From the NCBI GenBank assembly GCA_021018815.1, contig JAITYX010000034.1, positions 248,001 through 312,000 on the forward strand: 64,000 bases of DNA. Reading direction: 5' to 3'. How positions within the stretch are numbered: position 1 is the first letter of the stretch; every line of letters begins with the position of its first letter. The notes below the pieces were generated by a model that had not been told where the DNA came from, did no database searches, and worked only from the letters and a program-made list of their open reading frames with translations. This stretch comes from Talinum fruticosum. Lineage: Eukaryota > Streptophyta > Magnoliopsida > Caryophyllales > Talinaceae. This document shows, piece after piece, positions 46,367 to 57,177 of the stretch. Position numbers and translations under genes: made by a program.

Positions 46367-47919
46367 CGAAGGTTTGCTCGGGAGAGTCTCGAGTCACCCT
46401 AGAAGGGGGTGAATAGGGTGATAGAAAATTCTTAGTGAAAACACACACTTTTGCACGGAAAAGAGACAAAGACGGATTCCGAGTCTATCAACGGGGTCGA
46501 AAAGATTGGACTCGAAAGCAATGAATCGGAAGAAACAAGAGCAGAAAGCGATCCGAGTCTAGAATGAACTCGGAAAGATAACACTTAGATTTTACGTGGA
46601 AACCCTCCTGGGGCAGAAAACCACGGCCCGTGTCAATCCGGACACGAAGTCAAATCCACTATTTTGAGTCCACAAAATATCGTGAACCGATTAAACCCGA
46701 GTTGCTCCCTTAGACAACTCTATACAAGTTTTCCTAGACTCGAAGTTCCCTTATCCGATCTAGTACTTCCTAGCTGAGATAACCCTTACAGCTAGGGACA
46801 ACTAAGCTGAGTTAACCCTTACGGCTTAGTCAAGGGACCTTACAAAGAATGTAAGAAGAGTTTGTAATCGAGTACAAGACCTTACAACTCAGAAAGTAAT
46901 GAATTATAGAGTGGGAGTTGTAAGTTGAAGATTGAAAGTAAATACAATGACTTTGAGCAAGTATGTGTATAAACAATATGTTCGACAATCTCCAAGTCTT
47001 GTGAAGTGGCTTCTATTTATAGATAACCAGACAGAGTAGCCGTTATCTTCATCTGCGGACCAAGAGTCTTCCGTGACCGTTGATAGAGGCTTTCGAGTCA
47101 CTCGAAAGTATCCGTTGAAATACGAACGTTGGACAACAGTTTAACTCTCTTGGAAGTCCCAAAACCATCGGTAGTGTCTTGAAAAATGAGGTGGAAACGA
47201 CCGTTAATCTTGGCGTTTTAGTTTTCCAGATATGGAAACAGAACGGCGTCCGACACAATCTTCTAGGACTAGAGCAGGGGAAGGTGAAAAGCCATGTCTG
47301 GCTGGTGATTTGACGTTACGAAGCCAGCTACTTTTGTAGTTTGGAAGAAAGGTGTTTCCTCGAATAAATAACCTACAAAAGTAAATCAATTTTGGTTCTC
47401 AAAGTACAAAATTCTTTGGTCCAAAGTTTGACACGAGATAATAAAATAATTATGATAATTAAGCAACCGATTATCCGAGTCGGAAATGAAATGGAATTTT
47501 ACGAGTCCAATATCCATGATACTCGGAATTCCATCGACTTAGTCTAAGCGATAGAACAAGTTCCTTAAAGAATATCGAGTGAGATAACTTGATATAGACT
47601 AAGTGAAACAGACTAAAGATATTTACTCTAATAAGAAAAAGCTTGTAATCGAAGTGAGATTTTGAGTGAGAAAAAGACGAAGCATTAGTCCGCGATAAAG
47701 CGAGTGAAGATGGACTCGGAACAAAGAACTACTTTTCCGAGTCTCAAACGGATAAGCAAGAAATGTACTAAGTAAACGACGTATCACTCGGAAAGATACT
47801 TATTTTACTCAACGGAGTTTACGTGATAACGAGAATGCCTTGGAATCAAAACTCTAAAAGCATGGGATTGTTATACCGACTTGTTTAGTGCAACTCGAAA
47901 TGCGTTGTCCGAGTCTTCA
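46367..47919 (-). repeat. 3' LTR of Sire-E, 1553 bp
   Basis: On + from cgaaggtttgctcgg to ccgagtcttca, then the purine tract complement. TATA complement 47014-47021, palindrome 47090-47108. Differs from the 5' LTR in scattered small clusters, many at CTG/CAG positions. Confidence 0.92.
47090..47108. promoter_or_regulatory. LTR palindrome of Sire-E
   Basis: CTTTCGAGT-C-ACTCGAAAG, a perfect inverted repeat 69 bp upstream of the LTR TATA box (47014-47021, minus). It is the counterpart of 941-961. Confidence 0.5.
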
Positions 47920-47933
47920 ATCTCCCCCTTTTT
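47920..47933 (-). promoter_or_regulatory. Polypurine tract of Sire-E
   Basis: AAAAAGGGGGAGAT on minus, directly before the 3' LTR. Start point of plus-strand DNA synthesis. Confidence 0.8.
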
Positions 47934-48337
47934 GATGAAAGGCATTCCATACTTAAACGAAACTTTGTTAGAGAAGAAAAATGATTCTAAGTGGTTTGCG
48001 CGTGAGTAAAACAGAGCAATATATCATATATCGAGCAAAACAAAATAAAGTATGCTACATCATTAACTCGGAAAATAAAGCAAGGCAAAGCCGAACTTAG
48101 AAGATAATGATGAAATGCATTAATCCATTAAAAATTCAAAAAGGTGGAAAGAACTCCTCCTAAACAAGACAACCAGTTTCGACTCTATTTCTCCCCCTTG
48201 CCTTTCAGCAAAAAAAATACATCAAGAAAAGAAAGGGAGGAAAAGAACAAATAATACAACTGAGATGTCCGGACAAAAAAATTTAGAAAGGAAAAAAAAC
48301 TCGGAGACACCGAGGAATTGTGACTCATGCATGGCTC

Positions 48338-49927
48338 CTACGAGGGAGGGGATTTTTGAGTGGAGGCGGAGGTGCGCCGACGTTGATAAGATCTTGACGA
48401 TGTGCTTGAGAGCGGCGAGGGAGAACCGGAATTGTTCTCGGGGCTCGGCTCCGAGTGGGCGACCCGGAGAGAGTGGATCGAGGGGTTCTTCCCTTGGGAC
48501 CTCGGTGGCTGGAGAGGGCTGCTTTGTCCGACCCGCCGGAGGAGCGAGGTCTTCGACCCACTCGAGGCTGCTGTCCGAGCTGAGTACTGACTATTTGCGC
48601 TTGGGGAGCGGGCTGACCCTCGGCATTTGCCACGGCCTCTTCTTCCCTTTGCCGGAAGGGCCTGCCTCGGCCGCGGGTTCCTCGGCATCTTCTGCTGCAT
48701 CTACGGCTTCTTCCTCATCCCCGCTGTCCGAGGAGGTCGGACTCGGGCTCGAAGACGCTTTAGACGCGTCCGAGTCATCTTGGTCCTGAGCCGCCTTGGA
48801 CCGTCTCTCTCTAAGGAGCTCGACCAGCTCCTTACGCTCCTAGACCAGCTCCCTCATCTCTAGAACGAGAGACTGCTGCTCTCGGATTTGGGGCTCGACC
48901 AGTCTTTTGGTTGATGGTCGGACCTTGGAGAACAGATTTGAAAGCCCCGAGCATGTCTCCGAGTTCGGAAGACACGGAGCCGATCTTGTCCATGAAAGCG
49001 AGGGACAAGAGGGCGGAGAGAGATTTGGAGGCACTCGAGGTAGAGGCACCACCAGGTGTAGAGGGAAGAGGGAGAGGGGCTGATTTCGAGTCCGAGGAGG
49101 AGAAGGGGGCCTCGGCTACGAGTTGTGAACCCGGACACTAGGGTCGGTTTCCGGTATCCGTACCCCTAGAGTTCCTTCTTGCTGACCACAATGGCCACCT
49201 CGGACACCGCATTTGGGTCGGAGGGAAGAGGAACTTGAAATTGTTTGAAGATGAGGGTCGAGAAGAGCACCGAAAGGAAGGGAGGTGTTCTTCTTGGATT
49301 GGAGTTGAGCTGGCACAGCTGCCATCCGCTCAATGATAGAAGGGAAGAGGTCTACTTCATATCCCTCGAGGATGTCGAAGAGAGCTTTGAGGTGCTTGGA
49401 ATTGGGGTTCTCCTTGCTTGGAATGGTATGAGAAGAAGGTTCTCATTAGCGAAAGCACGGAAGGCGAGCTTCGACTTCAACCGAGTCACGAAAAGTTTTT
49501 CCTGGACCCGGGAATTCTTTTGCGTATTTGTCAAAGAAGTCGTCGCCGACTTCGAGTGAAAGGGATATGGTTGCTGTTCAAGAAAAGAGAAGAAACTTTG
49601 AACAGGCGGTGGAGGAGAGAGGTGTTGATGCGAACAGTAATGTTCGAACCCTAGAGGTTAGAACATTTTCGGAGTGAGTGAGGTGAGCATAGAACTCGAA
49701 ACGAGTTCGGGGTAGATGAACTCGCTGAAACACAGGAAGTAGTATACCCCGTGGTTTGGATGTTGGACAACTAAGAAAATTTGGTTGTTGGGAAGAATTT
49801 GTCATCCAGAGCAAGGTCTTTGGGTGACAACGTGTTTGGAAGGGGTTGAGCTTTACGGCTTGTTGGTGCGAGGCTTTTTGGAAGAGGGAGAAACCTGGAA
49901 ATCGGGATGGTTTTTGCGTTTAAGCAT
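48338..49927 (-). pseudogene. Sirevirus-like 3' extra ORF (Sire-E copy)
   Basis: Start ATG 49925-49927 (MLKRKNHPDF.., then SSKKPRTNKP, basic). It reads to 48338 with a few frameshifts, 1590 nt (about 529 codons). Order: basic N terminus; DKFFPTT..FS and EFIYPELV segment; NSNPIPF-like segment; piece 49352-49534; PFGAL-like segment at 49116-49325; charged region; C terminus 48338-48700 ending STSSRSYQRRRTSASTQKSP then stop. The conserved C terminus in the youngest copy supports this as the real frame. A TATA box lies 245 nt upstream. No transmembrane stretch. Molecular role unknown; the basic start would fit a nuclear or nucleic-acid-associated protein (inference). Confidence 0.65.
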
Positions 49928-50171
49928 TTTGAGAGAAGGAGAGAAAAGATGAAACTTTGAGAGAGAGAGAGAGAGAGATGGAGGTGTAGAAGAGAAGAGA
50001 ATGAAAATGCGAGAAGAAAGAAATGAGAGCGATCGAAACTTATGAGAGAGAGAGAGCTTCTTCGATGCTTGCGGATGATCAAGAGACACTCGTTTACGTA
50101 GTAAGCTTCCGCGAGAAGTTTCTTTTGAGAGAGATGGAGTTTAGAATACTGAGATGAAGATGGATAGTCGT

Positions 50172-50179
50172 TATTTATA
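50172..50179 (-). promoter_or_regulatory. Internal TATA box upstream of the Sire-E extra ORF
   Basis: TATAAATA on minus (in ttctataaataacgac), between pol stop 50569 and ATG 49927. AACGG motifs lie upstream on the minus strand (complements near 50205-50225) and CT-rich leader runs downstream (49964-49977, 50043-50055). Confidence 0.55.
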
Positions 50180-50568
50180 GAAAATAAGCGCGCCCGTCAA
50201 CTATCCGTTAAGTAACTCCGTTCCGACTCGGCTTGTCCATCAGTCACCAAAGACCGGTGTGACGGTTCTTCTTCGGCGGTTGAGATACCGAGTGGTTTGA
50301 AATCTATGGTTAAGATCCGATCGCGGTGCTCGAGAAAGAGAGAGAAAAAGATTTTGAAAATATAATCCGAAACTCTCCACTGTTCTAGAGATAGTTTCGG
50401 AAAATTTGATGTCCAAATTTTTTCTACGTCCGAGTTTGACTCGAAAGGTTTCGAGTGACTCGAAACACGAAATAACTATTAGCCCGAGTATCACTGAATC
50501 AATCGAACCAATTGTTATTAACACGGAAAGCACATAGCACGGAATTATGCCACAAAGATAGTACATAA

Positions 50569-53500
50569 TTAAGCATTTAACATACCAAGCTCATTCAGAA
50601 TAAAATAAAGCTGATCTTCACCAAGAGGCTTAGTAAAGATATCAGCTAATTGAAGATTAGTAGGAATGAACTCAAGCTCAATATCGCCCTTTTACGAGTG
50701 ATCGCGTAAGAAGTGATACCTGACCTCAAAATGCTTTGTTTTTGAATGCTTGAACAGGATTCTTAGTGATGCTGATTGCGCTTTGGTTGTCACACTTGAT
50801 TGGAACCGAGTTGAGGAATAGTCCAAGATCCTTCAAGTGTTGTTTTATCCAAAGAATACGAGCGCAACAGGCTCCAGGCGGCAATATATTCAGCTTCCGC
50901 GATCGATAGAGCTACTGAGTTACGCTTCTTTGAGTGCCAAGATATTAGGGATTGACCCATAAATTGGCAAGCTCCGGATGTGCTCTTTCGATCAACTTTG
51001 TATCCTGCGTAGTCCGCGTCCGAGTACCCGGTCGAGTCGGTTACGAGTCTCCGGAGTACCACGGACCTAAATTCCGAGTGCCTGCAAGATATCCGAATAT
51101 TCTCTTCACCGCAGTGAGATGTGATTCTTTTGGATTAGCTTGAAATCTTGCGCATAAGCAAACACCGAACATTATATCTGGCTCTGCTTGAAGTAAGATA
51201 TAGCAGAGATCCAATCATACCTCGATAAAGTTTCGATCTACTTGCTTTACCTTTCTCATCCGAGTCAAGTTTTATCTTCGTTGCTCATGGGTGTAGATGC
51301 GTGCTTTGCATCTTGAAGTTTATATTTCTTCGGCAGTTCCTTGGTATACTTGGATTGATGGACATAGATCCCATCTTTGTCTTGTTTGATTTGTAACCCA
51401 AGGAAGAAGTTGTGTTCTCCCATCATACTCATTTGGAATTCTTGACTCATCAACTCAGAAAATTCTCGGCACGGAAATTCATTAGTAGCACCGAAAATAA
51501 TATCATCAACATAAATTTGAATAATAAGAAAATCCTTCTCTTTGGTCTTTATGAATAGAGTCTTGTCGATCTGACCTCTTTTGAAATCATTTTGAACCAA
51601 GAAGCTACTCGAGTCTTTCATACCAAGCTCGAGGTGCTTGCTTAAGACCATAGAGAGCCTTTTGAAGTTTGAAAACATGATTTGGAAATTCTGAGTTTTC
51701 AAAACCAGGAGGCTGCTCGACATAAACTTCTTCTTCAATAAAACCATTGAGGAAAGCACACTTTACATCCATTTGATATAATTTAATATGCATGCTTGGA
51801 TGCTAATGCCAACGATATTCTAATGGCTTCGATTCGGCTACAGGTGCAAAGGTTTCCCCAGAATCAATTCCTTCTTCTTGATTATATCCCCGAGCCACAA
51901 GTCTAGCCTTGTTTCGACTACCACTCCACCCTCATCCAGTTTGTTCTTGAAAACTCATTTGGTTCCTATAACTGGGTGGTTAGAAGGTCGGTTGGTCGAG
52001 TCCGGACTTGGTTTCTCTCGAATTGATTAAGTTCCTCTTTCATGGCCTCTACCCATTCAGGTTCGTTAAGGGCCTCTAGTGCATTTTGGGTTCGAGTTAA
52101 TGAAATGAATGCGGTGAATGCACATAGATTGTGAAGAGAGGAACGAGTTCTTACCCCACTGTTGATATCAAAAATAATGTTTTCTTGAGGATGACTGGAA
52201 GTAAATTTGAATGCTTTACCAGTTCTTTGATTCACCGGGTTTGTGGGTTGAACGGCTTGATCTTCGAAGCTTGTTCTAAGTGATCTTCTTCATTGACTTG
52301 TTCATTCCGAGGCAACTCTTGAGCTGTCTCATTCCGAGTTTCCTCGTTCGAGTGACTTGATTCGAGTAGGTTGAGTCCGAGTCTTTGTAGTCTCGACTTC
52401 ATCATCATCTCTACTGCGTTTCGGTTCCGAGTATGATGATTCACTTGGCTTCTCCTGTTCACACTCATCAAACACTACGTGGATGCTTTCTTCCACTTTG
52501 TTAGTTCGATTATTGAAAATGCGATAAGCTTTGCTATGAGAGGAGTAACCCGGAAAAATACCTTCGTCTAACCGAGCATCAAACTTGGTCGGATGATCCT
52601 TACCATTGTTGTGAACGAAGCACTTACATCCGAATGATCCGAAATAGGAGATATTTGGCTTCTTTCCTTTGTAGAGCTCATAGGGTGTCTTCTTCAGAAT
52701 GGGTCCGATGAGGCATCTGTTTAGAGTGTAGTTGGTCGTGTTCATCTGCCTCTGCCCGAGAAATAGTAAGGCAAGTTGTGTTCAATCATCATTGTCCTTG
52801 CTATTTCTTCAAGGGTTCTGTTCTTTTTCTCTACTACTCCATTCCGTTGAGGAGTTCGGGTGCCGAGAAGTTGTGAGAGATTTCATTTTTGTCACAAAAC
52901 TCCGAGAATTCTGAGTAATCAAACTCCCTTCCATGGTCGGTTCGAATCCTCCGGATCCGAGTCCGAGACTCAACTTGAATCTTTCTGCAGAGCTTGCTTG
53001 AACACCTTGAAGGCTTCATTTTTGTACTTAAGAAAGCACACCCGGGTAAATCGTGAAAAATCATCAATAATGACAACTATGTAAGATTTACCTCCGAGAC
53101 TCTTCACGGGGATTTCACCACATAAGTCCATATGCAGTAATTCAAGCACTTTGGATGTGGAAACTATCTTTAGAGATTTGAATGAAGATCGACTTGTTTC
53201 CCTCCGGTGCATGCTTCACATACTTTGTCTTTCTCAAAAACACAGTTAGGTAAACCCCTAACTAAACCATTTGATGCCAATTTCTTGATAGTATGCATGC
53301 TAATATGGCCTAATCTACGATGCCAAGACCAAGAATCATCATGGAGAGATGCTTTTAAACAGGTTAAGTTCGACTTGGGTCGAAAGAGGAATGATGTATG
53401 TATTACCCGATCTCTTACCTGAAAGCTTGATCTCTTTGGTAGAGACATCAGAAATAGTGCAATTGGTCCGAGTGAATCTCACCTCTTGACCTTTGTCACA

Positions 53501-55558
53501 TAGTTGAGAGATGCTTGAGCAGATTATACTTCAATCCTTTGACAAGATAGATCGGACTGACCAGATTGCTTCCTTTTCTAATCTTGCCGATCCCCACGAT
53601 CTTGCCCTTGCTATCATCTCCAAAAGTGACTTTCCCTCCTTTATGTCCGTTCAACTCGGAAAAGAGTCCCGCATCTCCGACATATGGCGTGAGCATCCAC
53701 TGTCAAGATACCAGTGTCCTTTTGATCTCTTCGAGTGACCTGCAAAACAAAGAGAATCTAGCCCTTCTCACTTCCTCTAACGAACCCAGTAACATTTTTT
53801 ACTGTGGTCCTTTTCGGAGGAAGAAGGTGTTTTGGAACCCAGATTTGAATGACTTTCGGTTTTGTCCGATTCCGAGTCTTCTTCTCGGAGAACTGAGTCT
53901 GTGTCTCTTTCTTTTTGAAAACCTTTCCTTTTGAAACAGGAGAAAATGGTTTCTTTCTGTAAACAGTTCAGGGCTTGGTCCTCCTTTCATTTACGTGAAT
54001 GGGACCGTGCTCGGCTTTCCTGAACTTTACGGTTACGGAATACTTTTGAACAATTCGAGTAAGAATTAGATTCATCCTCTTTGTTGAAGCCAAGACCTTC
54101 TTTTCGAAAAGAAACACATTGTGATCCTAAGAGCATGTCAAGGTTCTTCGACCTTGAGTAAACTTTAAGACCGAGATCTTGAGACTCGGTGAGCTTTTGT
54201 TTTAGTCGCTCATTTTCTTTCTGAGTAACTCGGACTCGGTCTCATTAGTTTGAGCACTTGTCTTGAGTTCTCCGAGTGTGAGTCTCGGTTTTTCTAATTC
54301 GTTTTTCAAAGAAGTGCTCTCGAAGTGATTGACTCAAGTTGCTCTTTGAATTGAGAAGAATCGGAATTGGACTTTTCTTCCAAAGTGAAAATGTATTTAG
54401 CTAAATCAACTTTGGAGAATTTGAGGAAGTAGTTTATTACCTCTTGAGGATCGGTTTCCTCATTGTTCGAGTCCGTGTTCGACTCTCTTTCAGCTTCGAG
54501 TCGAGATTGCCATCGGACACTTTGAGTCATCCGAGTCCTCGTCATCTTCGATGAGTCCTCATCGCTCCATGTTGCCATCATGGCCTTTTTCTTCTTTCTG
54601 TCCCTTTTTCGTTTTGGACGAGTCCTTCACTATGTGGTCTTTGCTTGCCACATTCAAAACATCCAGAATTCTTAGATAAAGATAACTTTGAAGGACAAGA
54701 AAACTTACCTTTTCTATCTCTCTTATCTTTCTTGTAGAATTCTTCTTTTGGCCTTTTATCCCATCTTACGGGCTTCATCATTTTCTTGAAGCCTCTTGCT
54801 ATAAGTGCCATGGGATCGTCTTCGAGTCGGAGGAGCTCAGATTTGCTTCTTTGGATTACGAGGCTTTAAGCGCAATGTTCCTTTTGTAGTACCCTCAGCA
54901 TCTTCTTCTTCCGGATGTATCTCATGCGTTAGAAGCTTTCCGATGAGCTCGTCCGGCTTTAAGAGTGAAAGGTTACGAGCCTTTTCGATGGTAGTCACCT
55001 TCGGACCCCATCTTCTCTTAGGTAGGCTTCGAGAATTTTCCGACACATTTCTTCATGGGAGATTTTCTTTCCCAGAGATTTGAGATTGTTGGTGATCTCA
55101 CTGAAGCGAATGAACATCCGAGTATTGTTCTCCTCTGGCTCCATTTTGAAAAGCTCATATTTGTGAAGATATTGACTTATCTTTACTTGTCCGACCTGGC
55201 TTGTGCCTTCATAAGTGTTGACTAGGGTGTCCCACACTTCTTTTGCTGAATCACGAGCGGACACTCGGTTGTATTCTTCGAGCTTACGGCACACATAAGG
55301 ATATTCATGGCTTTGAAATTCTTTACGAATTTCTCCGCCTGCGAGTGTGAACTCGGCCTTTGTCTTGGGAAGGATTACGAATTCATCTGTCTTCGTTGGA
55401 ATGTAGTTTCCTTGTTGTATGATTTCCCATACTTCTTCATCATGATCCATGAGGAAACATTCCATAAGCTTCTTCCGAGTGCCCAAAGTTTGAACCTTTG
55501 AATTTTGGTGGCCTGTTGGAAGATCTTCCTTCGTCGAACTCTTCGGTGTTCGAGCCAT
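50569..55558 (-). pseudogene. gag-pol: Ty1/copia gag-pol of Sire-E, all domains present
   Basis: Start ATG at 55556-55558 (MARTPKSSTKEDLP..). Gag 54995-55558 (187 aa) is open and carries EVWDTLVNTYEGTSQVGQVK. Zinc knuckle near 54640-54700 (CFECG..). The protease active site D-S-G at 53696-53704 is intact (HWYLDSGCSRHM). Integrase: zinc motif 53170-53448 (WHRRLGHISMHT.., CEACTGGKQ), core 52834-53212 (DLCGEIP, VIIDDFSRF, RTDHGREFDYSEF), linker 51966-52471. RT 51265-51793 includes [40 protein letters not shown] and YVDDIIFGATNE. RNase H about 50700-51062 (DADYAGYKVDRKSTSGACQF). Stop at 50569 after LNELGMLNA. Frameshifts remain, e.g. a single-base loss at CTGAGA near 55030 and at CAGA near 53190. 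Confidence 0.85.
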
Positions 55559-55603
55559 TTGATCTTTAAACCTTTGGATTGTTAGATCCTTTACGAAAGG
55601 CTA

Positions 55604-55615
55604 GGCTCGATACCA
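55604..55615 (-). promoter_or_regulatory. Primer binding site of Sire-E
   Basis: TGGTATCGAGCC on minus, 2 nt inside the 5' LTR; initiator tRNA-Met type with one A missing. Confidence 0.8.
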
Positions 55616-55617
55616 AT

Positions 55618-57172
55618 CGAAGGTTTGCTCGGGGAGAGTCCGAGTCACCCTAGAGGGGGTGAATAGGGTGATAGAAAATTCTTAATGAAAACACACACTT
55701 TTGCGCGGAAAAGAGACAAAGACAGATTCCGAGTCTATCAACGGGGTCGAAAAGATTGGACTCGAAAGCAATGAATCGGAAGAAACAAGAGCGATAAAGC
55801 GATCCGAGTCTAGAATGAACTCGGAAAGATAACACTTAGATTTTACGTGGAAACCCTCCCGGGGCAGAAAACCACGGCCCGTGTCAATCCGGACACGAAG
55901 TCAAATCCACTATTTTGAGTCCACAAAATACCGTGAACTAACCGAACCCGAGTTGCTCCCTTAGACAACTCTATACAAGTTTTCCTAGACTCGAAGTTCC
56001 CTTATCCGATCTAGTACTTCCTAGCTGAGATAACCCTTACAGCTAGGGACAACTAAGCTGAGTTAACCCTTACAACTTAGTCAAGGGACCTTACAAAGAA
56101 TGTAAGAAGAGTTTGTAGCGAGTACAAGACCTTACAACTCGAACGTAATGAATTACAGAGTGGGAGTTGTAAGTTGAAGATTGAAAGTAAATACAATGAC
56201 TTTAAGCAAGTATGTGTATAAATAATATGTTCGGTAATCTCCAAGTCTTGTGAAGTGGCTTCTATTTATAGATAACCAGACAGAGTAGCCGTTATCTTCA
56301 TCTACGGACCAAGAGTCTTCCGTGACCATTGATAGAGGCTTTTGAGTCACTTAGAAAGTATCCGTTGAAATACGAACGTTGGACAACGGTTTAACTCTCT
56401 TGGAAGTCCCAAAACCATCGGTAGTGTCTTGAAAAATGAGGTGGAAACCACCTTTAATCTTGGCGTTCAGTTTTCCAGATATGGAAACAGGACGGCGTCC
56501 GACACAATCTTACGGGACTAGAGCGAGGGAAGGTGAAAAGCCATGTCTCGCTGGTGATTTGACGTTTTGAAGCTCGGTTACTTTTGTAGTTTGGAAGAAA
56601 GGTGTTTCCTCAAATAAATAACCTACAAAAGTAAATCAATTTTGGTTCTCAAAGTACAAAATTCTTTGGTCCAAAGTTAGACACGAGATAATAAAATAAT
56701 TATGATAATTAAGCAACCGATTATCCGAGTCGGAAATGAAATGGAATTTTCTGAGTCCAATATCCATGATACTCGGAATTCCATCCGACTTAGTCTAAGC
56801 GATAGAACAAGTTCCTTAAAGAATATCGAGTGAGATAACTTGATATAGACTAAGTGAAACAGACTAAAGATATTTACTCTAACAAGAAAAAGCTTGTAAT
56901 CGAAGTGAGATTTTGAGTGAGAAAAAGACGAAGCATTAGTCTGCGATAAAATTGAGTGAAGATGGACTCGGAACAAAGAACTACTTTTCCGAGTCTCAAA
57001 TAGATAAGCAATAAATGTACTAAGTAAACGACGTATCACTCGAGAAAGATACTTATTTTACTCAACGGAGTTTCTGCGATAACGAGAATGGATTGGAATC
57101 AAAACTCTAAAAGCATGGGATTGTTATACCGACTTGTTTACTGCAACTCGAAATGCGTTCTCCGAGTCTTCA
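55618..57172 (-). repeat. 5' LTR of Sire-E, 1555 bp
   Basis: On + from cgaaggtttgctcggggagag to ccgagtcttca. TATA complement at 56263-56270. Followed at once by target duplication aacac and the rest of Sire-D gag. Confidence 0.92.
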
Positions 57173-57177
57173 AACAC

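Larger units (their letters stand above)
46367..57172 (-). mobile_element. Sire-E: complete, youngest Sirevirus-like element, 10.8 kb
   Basis: Both LTRs (46367-47919 and 55618-57172, 1553 and 1555 bp) are very similar. A perfect target duplication aacac (46362-46366, 57173-57177) splits the gag zinc-knuckle region of Sire-D. Internal order on minus: PBS 55604-55615, gag-pol 55558-50569, internal TATA 50172-50179, extra ORF 49927-48338, internal purine tract near 48185-48200, final purine tract 47920-47933. Every domain is present. Identified frameshifts coincide with CAG/CTG sites, so the true element may be less damaged than it reads. Confidence 0.92.

Noticed and set aside
48265..48789. A 174-aa + frame opposite the Sire-E extra ORF
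   Set aside because: Shadow of the minus-strand gene; the conserved YQRRR ending and the TATA box support the minus strand.
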